Shown: piece after piece, positions 35,038 through 44,195 of the stretch
How the letters are laid out: each line of letters opens with the position of its first letter
How positions within the stretch are numbered: position 1 is the stretch's first letter
Assembly: GCA_937928015.1 (NCBI GenBank)
Contig: CALFXA010000032.1
Location: forward strand, 1-64,000
Source: an uncultured Anaerolineales bacterium
GTDB lineage: Bacteria; Chloroflexota; Anaerolineae; Anaerolineales; Villigracilaceae
Length of the DNA stretch: 64,000 nt
Reading direction: 5' to 3'
Notes under the pieces: model-generated
The model's input: only the letters and a program-made list of their open reading frames with translations
Databases searched by the model: none
Told to the model about the DNA's origin: nothing
Translations under genes and position numbers: made by a program

Positions 35038-38000
35038 TTAACCTTTAGGCGAGAGTATTTTGCCCCAATTTTTTAGATACATAAAACGCCAGCTAAATAT
35101 CCACATCAATTTACCAAACTTTGTGGCAGGGTTGTTGAGGCGAACGTACAAAAGCTGCATATAAAAGAAAATATCCGTAATAAACCTTTTTACAGGGCTG
35201 GCACCTATGGATTTACCTAAGATATCAGACCACTTAATTAGGAGGAAATCAATTATAGAAATGTCAATCTCTCCACCGATATACTTTTTATGTTCCTGCA
35301 AATAGAGATAAGCATCTTCGTATTTTCTGGCTCGCCAGCAAACAAAGCCATAACCCGCACCATAGACTATTTCAAATCCCTCAGGTTCAGAAATACGTCT
35401 GGCTAGATTCAGTGCTTTCTCAAGATAATCCAAAGCCAAGTTGTGCTTATTTTGATAAGAGTTTATCCACGCAAAGCCAAACACCAATAGGGTTAATTGT
35501 TGATAGAGATCGCCTGTTTCCAAGGTGATTTGATAGGCTTTTTCGAAGTACGGTTGGGCTATTGAATACTGTCTTGTATCTCGGTATAGATATCCAAGGT
35601 ACTGAGAAGCATTCATAATCATTCTTTTATCATTTAGTTTCTCAAACTCTTCAATGCTGGTTTTGAAATATTTTTCCGAACCTTCTACATCTCCAACGAG
35701 TCTTAACGCAGAACCTATGTAGTAGTGCGTAATTCCGACACCATGTTTATCATCAATTTCCTGAAAAGTTTCAAGAGCTTTTTTATACCAGTTTATAGCT
35801 TTTCGAAATTGGTAAGTCTTTGGGTTACCATAAAAATCTCCTATGCCATAAACGATTTCATAAGCATAATTTCGCCTATCTACAATTTTCTGATAAACAT
35901 GGACTGCCTTCAGATAATGTTTTTCAGCATCTTTGTTTTGCCAAAGCCGTTCGTAAACAATGCCCAATTCATGATATACCGAAGCAAGCAAGGGTGTTTC
36001 GTTTAGGTCGCCGAGGATCTGTAGCGCCATCTCAGCATACTCAATCGACTTTGTTGATAATTGCCACGACCTGTAAATCATGCTTAAATTCAACAAAATA
36101 ACGGCACGGTACTTGTCCAACCCTATACTAGGGCATAAGTTTAGCGCTTCAATGAAGTTCTCTTGTGCTTCCTTTGTTTTTCCCCAATAATGATGAATTC
36201 TTCCAATTTGTATCATACTTAGTACTTGAGGGTATTCCGTTTCATTGCTTGCTTGGTTCTTTAAATAGATCAAAGCTAAAGCTTCTTGAACTAATTGGTG
36301 CAAATAGCGATAAACAACTTTGTCGCCATCATTCTTGACATTCATAACCAGCCCAGCCGCTTCAGCAAAGATGAATGCACTTAATAACTGATTTTCTCCT
36401 GAAGAAGTGTCTGTATTGTTTTCACCAGGTTTAATATTCTTTACAGGAATCCCAATGGTTGATCCTATCAAACCATCATCCATTGCCTCATAAGAAAATT
36501 TTCCAATCAACCCAACAATTTCATCTGTGTCTTTTCCCTGTTTTACAGATTCTCTGTTCAACGCTGCTCTGCAAGTAAATTGAACAAGTTCAAAACGATT
36601 TGAAGGGATTTTTTCCCAACCTTCTTGCACTAAACGAATAAGACTTCTTAGAAAGAATGCATTTCTGGCCAGATTTCTAAGATCAGGCTGTTTTTCAAGA
36701 ATCTCATCGAGCATAGGACTTTTGCTTCCTAAGTGTTTTTTCACAAGTTCAGATATTTGTTGATCACTCAAGGGCAGTATCCTGAATTCTCTCCAACCTG
36801 GTAAATGAATATATTCGGAAATCCGACATGAAAGAACCAATTGGCTGTTTGCATCTTTGGATAAAGATAAAATACTGCCTTCTCTTGGATCAATTACCTT
36901 GTTTTCTGATGCTTTTTTGTCCCGCAAGTTGGCAGGTAAATCCTGGCTCTCTTGTTCTCGGTGAGGCAGTTCGTTTAATCCATCAAGGAAAATAAGTAAA
37001 TCCCCATCGACCAATAAACTTTCAAATTTGTCACGGGAAAGTGCTTTACTTTCATAAAATAAATCAATAAACTCTTGCCATAAGAAATCTTTAGCGAGTA
37101 CTTCTTTTTCTTGCCAATGGCTCAACGAAGCCCACACAGGAAGCAGATTGCTTTCATAATTAAGGAATTTTTCAATTTGGCGTAAAATTAGATAGCGCAG
37201 TGATGTTGTCTTTCCTACGCCAGGGTCACCGAGAAGCACTATCCGACGATGATCATTTAGACATTCCTCTATCGCTAGTGGCTGGGTTTCCGCCTCATAA
37301 CTTTCGATAAGAATGCTGTATGCTGAACGTAAGGTTTGTTGAAGAGTAAGCAAAGTGTCTGGGTCTTCATTGGAAAGTTCACCAACGGATAACAACACAT
37401 GTTGGTCTTGGCGGAAAACTTCCAAGATGTTTGCGCGAAGATTTTCAAGGTATTTTCTAAGATGGATGGGGATATCGCCAACTTTTTTCTTGGGCTCAGG
37501 AGTTGCTGAAGCATCATTCGCTGAAACTTCAGTGAAGCCAACTTGCTCAATAATTGGACGGCCCAAGCCATTGAGAAGAGCATCCGCAATGTTTTTTGTA
37601 TTTCTGTCTATGGAATCCAAGGTGCTCGATATCTGCTTTACTTCATTTTCGATTCCAAGAAGAGCGGTGGTGCCTATCTTTTGCCGTATCTCTTCATCAA
37701 TTGAAATCATTTCCGCTTTTAGGATGGAAATGTAAGCAGTAACTGCTTCTTGCCGTTTTTCCTCCTCAATTTTTGGAAAATCCCTACGGAATTGCTGCAA
37801 TAAATATTCTTGAAAAGCAGAATCTGCAGGGTTCTTGGAAAATCCCCAGAAATGCGAGCGAGCAGAATCCAAGTCGAACAGGGAAAGTTGAATCAGCCCC
37901 TTGGCGACATCCAAATTTGGATACTTCCTAATAAATCGCTTTTCGGCTCTTTCTAAAGCTCCACTAAGTTTGATATACAACTCGTGATTTTTGTATGGTT

Positions 38001-38127
38001 TTGCAATTTCTTCAATCGCATCTTTTCCCAAAACAGGTTCAACAATATGCTGGATGATTCCAACGGTAAGTTTTCCAAAATTTGGAAACCGATCTTCTAT
38101 TTTGCTTTGAGGTTTAGAATTAGGCAT
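35038..38127 (-). CDS. NACHT-type STAND NTPase with TPR-like C-terminus
   Basis: A 1029-aa protein; ATG at 38127 preferred to the longer frame, whose extra residues come from the scar upstream. Helical N-terminus of about 200 residues, then NACHT: Walker A GDPGVGKTTSL at about 300-310 and Walker B LLIFLDGLNELP at about 377-388. The C-terminal third has repeated helical pairs (GRIHHYWGKTKEAQENFIEALNL-like units), that is TPR repeats, likely for ligand sensing. STAND proteins detect phage components and oligomerise to trigger an effector. AT-rich. It ends 13 bp before the methylase start. Confidence 0.88.
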   Translation of the reverse strand: MPNSKPQSKIEDRFPNFGKLTVGIIQHIVEPVLGKDAIEEIAKPYKNHELYIKLSGALERAEKRFIRKYPNLDVAKGLIQLSLFDLDSARSHFWGFSKNPADSAFQEYLLQQFRRDFPKIEEEKRQEAVTAYISILKAEMISIDEEIRQKIGTTALLGIENEVKQISSTLDSIDRNTKNIADALLNGLGRPIIEQVGFTEVSANDASATPEPKKKVGDIPIHLRKYLENLRANILEVFRQDQHVLLSVGELSNEDPDTLLTLQQTLRSAYSILIESYEAETQPLAIEECLNDHRRIVLLGDPGVGKTTSLRYLILRQIEKFLNYESNLLPVWASLSHWQEKEVLAKDFLWQEFIDLFYESKALSRDKFESLLVDGDLLIFLDGLNELPHREQESQDLPANLRDKKASENKVIDPREGSILSLSKDANSQLVLSCRISEYIHLPGWREFRILPLSDQQISELVKKHLGSKSPMLDEILEKQPDLRNLARNAFFLRSLIRLVQEGWEKIPSNRFELVQFTCRAALNRESVKQGKDTDEIVGLIGKFSYEAMDDGLIGSTIGIPVKNIKPGENNTDTSSGENQLLSAFIFAEAAGLVMNVKNDGDKVVYRYLHQLVQEALALIYLKNQASNETEYPQVLSMIQIGRIHHYWGKTKEAQENFIEALNLCPSIGLDKYRAVILLNLSMIYRSWQLSTKSIEYAEMALQILGDLNETPLLASVYHELGIVYERLWQNKDAEKHYLKAVHVYQKIVDRRNYAYEIVYGIGDFYGNPKTYQFRKAINWYKKALETFQEIDDKHGVGITHYYIGSALRLVGDVEGSEKYFKTSIEEFEKLNDKRMIMNASQYLGYLYRDTRQYSIAQPYFEKAYQITLETGDLYQQLTLLVFGFAWINSYQNKHNLALDYLEKALNLARRISEPEGFEIVYGAGYGFVCWRARKYEDAYLYLQEHKKYIGGEIDISIIDFLLIKWSDILGKSIGASPVKRFITDIFFYMQLLYVRLNNPATKFGKLMWIFSWRFMYLKNWGKILSPKG

Positions 38128-38134
38128 ATTGAAT

Positions 38135-38335
38135 CTACACCTTCGGCAAATACACATAAATCCCAAGCACATCGGGCGGGAGGTTGGGTTCCACGTGTGT
38201 CTGCACGCCTTTTTGTTTCTCCGGCATCAATCCGCTGAGATCGAGACCATTTTCCACGATCCGCTGGAGCAGGTCAACAGGAAGGAGCGCATCTTCGGCG
38301 CGGATGGTCAGAAAGGGTGTACGATGATTGGTCAT
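38135..38335 (-). pseudogene. Scar ORF: methylase start fused to helicase end
   Basis: A 66-codon open frame. The first part (MTNHRTPFLTIRAEDALLPV...) copies the methylase N-terminus (34920-35025). The second part (KQKGVQTHVEPNLPPDVLGI, ending VYLPKV) copies the SNF2 helicase C-terminus (41346-41430). Its ATG overlaps the STAND gene stop (ATGA). This is the expected join when two copies of a helicase-cargo-methylase segment end up in tandem and the interior is lost. Confidence 0.88.
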
Positions 38336-41334
38336 GCTATTTTACCCAAACGCTCAACAAGAAAAGTCTGTGGAGAACCATCTCCTTTTTCAACTTCTCG
38401 GTTGCGCTTTTCCAATTCCGGCAAAGAAAGATTTTCATTTATTGCTATTTTCCATTGAGAAGCTAGACGATTAAAAATGTCAACTCCATCGAAAAAAGTT
38501 TCATTGCTCACATAAGCAATGATATTTTCCAGATTGAGATCGAGTATATAGCGATTGAACGATAAGGCCGCAATTAAGGTATCTAAAAGCAGTTTTTGAA
38601 TATCGTCCAATGCTTTGGATTTCTCTTCAGGAGTAAGAGTTGGAATTTGCTTTACCAACGTCACTTGTATCTTAGCTTTCAAAAGCCTTATCTGTGCCAC
38701 ATAATCCCAAATTCCAGCGGATACAGCTTTTTTCTCCAAAACCCGTAATCTTGGAGACAAATCGTTGAGAATGTTTTGTCTATAATCACATTCAGCCATC
38801 CCCAACTCTGCCCGCACGATCCCAACCAAATAAAAAGAATCTTCCGATAATTTCAATGCTGTTTTAAAGTAGTGACGGGCAGATTCGATATCCTCATGTT
38901 CCAAAAACAGAATACCAGTTTGGTTGGAATATTTTGAAATTATCGATTTTCGTTCGTATCGTGCTGTATCTTGCTGAAGTAACTCATCTGTTAATCTTCT
39001 CAATAAAAGAAGATCTTTATCAATAAAAGCAATATTGCAGCGAGCAAGGTTTTGTAAGTACGAATCATTTGCAGATGTGGCGAATTCGTATGAATGCGTT
39101 GACGCCAGCCTGGCATCTTTGAGCCTATTCTCATGAATATAAATATGAGCCAGGTATCTATTCGCCAGGGCAGAATATCGAACTGGATGTGATTGTTTTT
39201 CGAATTGGATCAGGCATTCTTTTAGGATGTCTTCAGCTTCAGAATATCTACCAAGAAAATAATAAGCACGGGCTAACTCCACTTGCATCCTGGGCAGGTC
39301 TGTCCCTTCGAGCAATTTACATGTGCCTGAAAAATCTCCAATGATTCGAAGGTAAATAGCCAAGAACCTTTTGCTGGTCATCAAAACCAATTCATCTACA
39401 GGGGAAAGCTGCTTTAATTCGCCATTTTCGTTTTGATTATGGTTTTTCCAGAGAATATCGACGGCTTCGCTTACTTTGCCCATATTGAAAAGCGTAATTC
39501 CCAAACTTGTACGTGCAAAGAGTCCCAACTCGGGATCGTTGGCAAAACTTGTAAAAACCTCGATTTTACGAGAACGTTTCGGGTTGATCCTTCCCTCAAA
39601 ATAGGCAATCCATTTCTTGTATTTATCTACAAACCTTTCAGACTCGCGAGCAAGGCCCAAAAATATCGGCATATTTTCTGGATAATTAAGCTGAGCCTCT
39701 TCCATGGCAGTTTTTAATAATTCAAGTGCATCTCGATCAACCGATTGAAATTTATGGTAAAGGAAATTCTCTGTTGCTGTTTGCCAGAGTTGAGAGAATT
39801 TTTGATTTTGAGCTTCCAGGTTCCTTACTTGAATTGCATAATGGGCAGCTGCTTTTTTATGGTAGTTGTCATAAGTCTCCGGGGATCGAACAAATAATTC
39901 CTGGCAAATCCAATCGCGTATACTGTCATGAAGCGCCAGCATATAATCTCCCCTCCGCACAATTGGAAAAGAAGATCTGATCTCCCGGTATGCCTTTTTT
40001 GCCATATCCCGATCTGTCATTGCAGCGAGAGTATCCTCGTTGAATGTTCGTAATATCGCGCTGAATTCAAGAGCTTCCCCCCATTCCTTAGACCTGGCTT
40101 CTCTTAGAATTTTTTCGAGCAGGTTATTGATTACATCATGACCTTGTGCTTCGAAGCCTTTCATCCCGTATTGCCGCACTACATACATTGAAAGAGAGAG
40201 AGCCAGCGGTAGACCTTTGCTAAAACGATAGATCTCCTTTAGATCTTGAACTGATATTTCCTGAATGGGTTGTTCGCCTTGATAACGGCGTAAGCATTCA
40301 AGCGCATCCGATTCCTGCATCGTTTTCAATTCAAAAATTTGGACAGAACTTAATAAGTTGTTCCAATATAGTGATGGCGGAGTTCGGCTGGCAACCACGA
40401 CCACAACATTCGACGATAATATTTTTTCCGTCAATTCAGAGACCCAGGAATCAAGTTTTTCCGCCTGTTCAAAGGTGTCAAAAATAATGACGATACGTTT
40501 TCGCAGGCTTACCTTCTTAATATCCTCAATAAAGGAGGAAGTTAATTGACCTTGTGGCTCCAAATATAATTTAGCGTCATCCTCGGACATTTGAGAGCGA
40601 AGGGAGTCGATTAGCTGTCCGACTGATTCTGGACCAACCGCTTTTGCAATCGGACTCACTCCTGGAATACCAATTTCCCCAATAGTGCTGGTAATTATTC
40701 GCGCTAATTGCCCGCTTGTTTTCAGCGCAGTCTCTTGAAGACTAGCCTGAATACGCAAATAGGTTGCTAAATCACGCTCGAATTTTTCAAGGTACAATCC
40801 TTGCTGCTTCAATTGTTCCGAGAAGACTCTCAAGATATTAGCAATCTGGTTCTCTTTTTCGCAACCAATACTGGCGACTGGCAGTTTGCGCGACAACGCA
40901 AGCGATGTGAACTTTTCTAAAAGCCACGACTTTCCTACTCCTCCCATACCGAAAAACCATAATATTTTAACCGTTGAAAATTTCGCATCATGATAAGAAT
41001 CGCGGTTTAGAACATTTTTATCAAAAATATCAATTTCATCTTTTCTTCCTGTGAACAGATTTTCGATTCTATCGTTTTGAATAGCAGACAAATTGAATCC
41101 GCTGGTGGATTTACTTCTCTTCTTCCGCATGCTAAAAACGGAGATAAAAGCAGCAATAATAATTACTACGATTCCAAAAATTATCAAGGATCGAACTGGG
41201 AGGTTTGTTATATTTCCTCTTACCAAATACCAACCACTTGTCAGCGCACTTAAAATAAGCGCGATAATGACTCCAGTGAAAATCTCGTCAAGCAATTTGC
41301 TCGTTTTTTCTTTCAACCAACGCATACTAAACAT
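38332..41334 (-). CDS. Membrane-anchored STAND NTPase with TPR-like C-terminus
   Basis: A 1000-aa protein. Start set at the ATG at 41334; a TTG at 41343 and an ATG at 41325 are alternatives. Two membrane helices near the N-terminus (about 18-37 and 49-67), then a P-loop GMGGVGKS (about 129-136) and Walker B IVIIFDTFEQ, as in NB-ARC/AP-ATPases, then a long helical region with TPR-like repeats (RYLAHIYIHENRLKDARLAS). The anchor suggests that the activated oligomer acts at the membrane. It sits between the helicase end and the scar ORF and is AT-rich, so it is a later addition to the locus. Confidence 0.85.
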   Translation of the reverse strand: MFSMRWLKEKTSKLLDEIFTGVIIALILSALTSGWYLVRGNITNLPVRSLIIFGIVVIIIAAFISVFSMRKKRSKSTSGFNLSAIQNDRIENLFTGRKDEIDIFDKNVLNRDSYHDAKFSTVKILWFFGMGGVGKSWLLEKFTSLALSRKLPVASIGCEKENQIANILRVFSEQLKQQGLYLEKFERDLATYLRIQASLQETALKTSGQLARIITSTIGEIGIPGVSPIAKAVGPESVGQLIDSLRSQMSEDDAKLYLEPQGQLTSSFIEDIKKVSLRKRIVIIFDTFEQAEKLDSWVSELTEKILSSNVVVVVASRTPPSLYWNNLLSSVQIFELKTMQESDALECLRRYQGEQPIQEISVQDLKEIYRFSKGLPLALSLSMYVVRQYGMKGFEAQGHDVINNLLEKILREARSKEWGEALEFSAILRTFNEDTLAAMTDRDMAKKAYREIRSSFPIVRRGDYMLALHDSIRDWICQELFVRSPETYDNYHKKAAAHYAIQVRNLEAQNQKFSQLWQTATENFLYHKFQSVDRDALELLKTAMEEAQLNYPENMPIFLGLARESERFVDKYKKWIAYFEGRINPKRSRKIEVFTSFANDPELGLFARTSLGITLFNMGKVSEAVDILWKNHNQNENGELKQLSPVDELVLMTSKRFLAIYLRIIGDFSGTCKLLEGTDLPRMQVELARAYYFLGRYSEAEDILKECLIQFEKQSHPVRYSALANRYLAHIYIHENRLKDARLASTHSYEFATSANDSYLQNLARCNIAFIDKDLLLLRRLTDELLQQDTARYERKSIISKYSNQTGILFLEHEDIESARHYFKTALKLSEDSFYLVGIVRAELGMAECDYRQNILNDLSPRLRVLEKKAVSAGIWDYVAQIRLLKAKIQVTLVKQIPTLTPEEKSKALDDIQKLLLDTLIAALSFNRYILDLNLENIIAYVSNETFFDGVDIFNRLASQWKIAINENLSLPELEKRNREVEKGDGSPQTFLVERLGKIA

Positions 41335-41345
41335 CCATTTCAAAT

Positions 41346-44195
41346 TTAAATTTTGGGCAAATAAACATAAATCCCTAGCACATCAGGCGGGAGGTTGGGT
41401 TCCACGTGGGTCTGCACGCCTTTTTGTTTGGCGGCAATTCTCATCCGCTGGTGGGCGTCCAGCAGTTGGTCGCCCAATTGTTTGGCAGTCTCATCCAAAT
41501 GCGGGCGCAAAGCGTCAAAACCATCAATCACCTTTTGCACAAAATCACGCGTCTGGTCGGGGTTCACATTCTGGTCTGGAGCAGCTTGCAAGAGTTTCTC
41601 GGCTTCTTCCTTCTCCAACCACACCGCATTTTCTGGTGATCCCGTGAAGGCCAGCAGTCCGCACTCTTCTGCCAGCAGCGGTCTGCTTTCCTCACCCTTC
41701 TTTTCCTTGATGATGTGGTAACGGAAACGTACCAGCAAGACCGTCGTGCGTTTCTCCACAGCCTTCGTGCGAATCACGCCGCAACGGCGGGCGGGATTCT
41801 TTATGTCTTTGCCATTCAACGGATCGAGCGCGCTTTCCAAAACGAACGCTGAAAGGCTCTCGATCAACGGGTGGGTGCGGGTCAGGAAGTATTCACCGTC
41901 TTTGGTGTTCACGTCAAAGCGTGCCGAGAACTTTGGCTTATATCCCGATCCCAGCGATTGGTTGAGCAGGTCTTTCAAACCCTGCGGCGCTTCGGTCAAG
42001 TCCGCTTGCAGGGTCTCTTTGGCCTGAACATGAGCGCCCACCATTTGCAGGGCATTGCGGGTGAAAGTCTCTACGTCCACGCCTGAGCCAACCGCATCCT
42101 GCGCCGATTGCAATTCGCGCGAGACCTCTTCCACTTTGATGTTCTCCTGTGCAAACAAAGTCCGTGAACGCTTTTCACGCTCGGTGACAGCATCCCACTT
42201 TCCGTATAAGTCTTCGCGAGTAGGCTTCATATATTCTTCAAAACCAGGCAGGTAATTATCCATTGCGCTTGGCTTGGACTTGAGCAGCAAGCCCTCAAAG
42301 ATCGCTTCCACCACCTTTTCAGTATCCACTGGTACAGGCACAGAAATTCCCAGCGAACTGCGGATCGTGCGATGTTTCCTCAGCAACACGTCCAGTACTA
42401 CGCCGTCAATCTGGTTGTCTGTGCCGTAGTAGGTCAACACGCGCACCTTTTTGGTCTGCTGACCAAAGCGATCCACCCGTCCCTCGCGCTGCTCATGGCG
42501 GGTGGGATTCCATGACAGGTCATAGTGAATGACCGCATCGAAGTCTCTCTGTAAGTTGATTCCCTCGCTCAGGCAGTCTGTGCATACCAGCACCCGTTTT
42601 TCAGACTCGGCAAGCTGCGCCACGCGCAGTTCACGCTCATCAGGGGGGAGCGTGCCCGTTACCGAAGCCACTTCCACGCTCTTGGGCAGCGCATCGCACA
42701 AAGCATTAGCAACGTAATCCGCAGTTGGGATAAAGCGGCAGAACAGAATCGGGCGGTAGCCATCCTTGATTAAGTCCTTCACAATCTTGATAACCTTGTT
42801 TAGCTTCTCGTCTTTTTCGCCGTTCAAAGAGTCCGCGATCCGTGCCATCTCCATCAATCTGCGGCGGTTGGATACATTCTCATCTTCTTCACCGCCAAAG
42901 TCACTCCCAGGCGCTACATCCATACCTTCCGCCGCCTCATCCTCCATATCAAGAATGGTGCGCTTGCCGATTTCGTCCGCTTCTTCAGGCGTTTCCGCTT
43001 CCACGGTTGCGGCTCGGTTGCGCAGGGTTGCCGCCGCCGCGGCAGGGCTGGAAGCCAGCGAACGCAGCAACGCCAAAGCAGACCACCATTTCACCCGCAG
43101 ATGAAACTGGTTCTTGCTGGTGTCCTTTACATCCCGCACAGTCTCGCGGGCATATTCCAAAACCCGATCGAACAACCGCTTGTATTCGGGAGATAATTTA
43201 TAAGTCTCTTCCGCCTCCTCCCGATCGGGGAAGGGGGTATCCGCCTGCATGTAATGACGAATATCTGCGCGGCGGCGTTGGATGAAATGCGCAGCCAGTT
43301 TGCGGCGGTGTTTTTCATTCTCCACGCCCGTCAGGTCATCGGGCAGGTTCTCGAAATCATCATCGAGCAGGGTCAGCAGGGAACGGAAGGCGTCTTCCTT
43401 TCCGCTGTGCGGGGTCGCGGTCACCAAAAGCATGTGCCGATTGGGATTCTTTGCCAGTCCGCTCACCAGTTGATAGCGCTGGTGCCTTCCGCGTCCTTCC
43501 GCGCGAGCAGTGGTGTGCGCTTCGTCAATGATGACCAATTCAGGACAGGTTCGCAAAAACTCATCGCGCCGTTTATCGGTCTTGATGAAGTCCATCGAAA
43601 CGATCACAAACGGATGCAAGTCAAAGAGCGATTGTCCGAGTGACGCGTTGCGTTCCAGTCTTGCTGCCGTGCCGGGCAGCACCAACTCCGCCTCGATATG
43701 GAACTTGTCACGCAATTCCGCCTGCCATTGCTCCGCCAGTTGGGGCGGGCATAGCACGGCCAGTCTATCCACCTCGCCGCGGTCGAGCATTTCGCGGGCA
43801 ATTAGGCCTGCTTCCACCGTCTTGCCAATACCCACGTCGTCCGAGATCAACACGCGCACAGGGTCGAGTTTCAATGCCATCAACAGCGGCACAAGCTGAT
43901 AAGGCCGCGGCTCGAAGGCCAGTCGCGCAAATGAACGGAAGGGACCTGCGCTGGAACGGAATCCCAACCGAACCGCATCCCGCAACAAGCGCGCCGAAAG
44001 ATAATCGCCTGTCTCGGACGGATCAGGCAACTCAAAACGGGCAGGCTCCACCTTCTCCAGCGGCAGGAAAACCCCTGCAATCTCCTCATCGGTCCCGCCG
44101 AGGGGGCGCAGCACAAGCGTCTGCTCGTCAGAATCAGGCAACACCACCCACTCACGTCCACGCGCTTTGACCAGGGAGCCGACAGCAAAGGTCAT
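41346..44195 (-). CDS. SNF2-type helicase, DrmD-like core component
   Basis: A 949-aa superfamily 2 ATPase. The start ATG at 44195 overlaps the stop of the upstream gene (ATGA), so translation is coupled. Walker A DDVGIGKT at 119-126, DEAH at 224-227, and a C-terminal lobe ending in EQREGRVDRFGQ. This is the DrmD/DpdE type of protein that accompanies DUF1998 helicases in DISARM and related systems. In such loci it is thought to help inspect or translocate on incoming DNA. The last 25 codons are copied in the scar at 38135. Confidence 0.85.
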   Translation of the reverse strand: MTFAVGSLVKARGREWVVLPDSDEQTLVLRPLGGTDEEIAGVFLPLEKVEPARFELPDPSETGDYLSARLLRDAVRLGFRSSAGPFRSFARLAFEPRPYQLVPLLMALKLDPVRVLISDDVGIGKTVEAGLIAREMLDRGEVDRLAVLCPPQLAEQWQAELRDKFHIEAELVLPGTAARLERNASLGQSLFDLHPFVIVSMDFIKTDKRRDEFLRTCPELVIIDEAHTTARAEGRGRHQRYQLVSGLAKNPNRHMLLVTATPHSGKEDAFRSLLTLLDDDFENLPDDLTGVENEKHRRKLAAHFIQRRRADIRHYMQADTPFPDREEAEETYKLSPEYKRLFDRVLEYARETVRDVKDTSKNQFHLRVKWWSALALLRSLASSPAAAAATLRNRAATVEAETPEEADEIGKRTILDMEDEAAEGMDVAPGSDFGGEEDENVSNRRRLMEMARIADSLNGEKDEKLNKVIKIVKDLIKDGYRPILFCRFIPTADYVANALCDALPKSVEVASVTGTLPPDERELRVAQLAESEKRVLVCTDCLSEGINLQRDFDAVIHYDLSWNPTRHEQREGRVDRFGQQTKKVRVLTYYGTDNQIDGVVLDVLLRKHRTIRSSLGISVPVPVDTEKVVEAIFEGLLLKSKPSAMDNYLPGFEEYMKPTREDLYGKWDAVTEREKRSRTLFAQENIKVEEVSRELQSAQDAVGSGVDVETFTRNALQMVGAHVQAKETLQADLTEAPQGLKDLLNQSLGSGYKPKFSARFDVNTKDGEYFLTRTHPLIESLSAFVLESALDPLNGKDIKNPARRCGVIRTKAVEKRTTVLLVRFRYHIIKEKKGEESRPLLAEECGLLAFTGSPENAVWLEKEEAEKLLQAAPDQNVNPDQTRDFVQKVIDGFDALRPHLDETAKQLGDQLLDAHQRMRIAAKQKGVQTHVEPNLPPDVLGIYVYLPKI

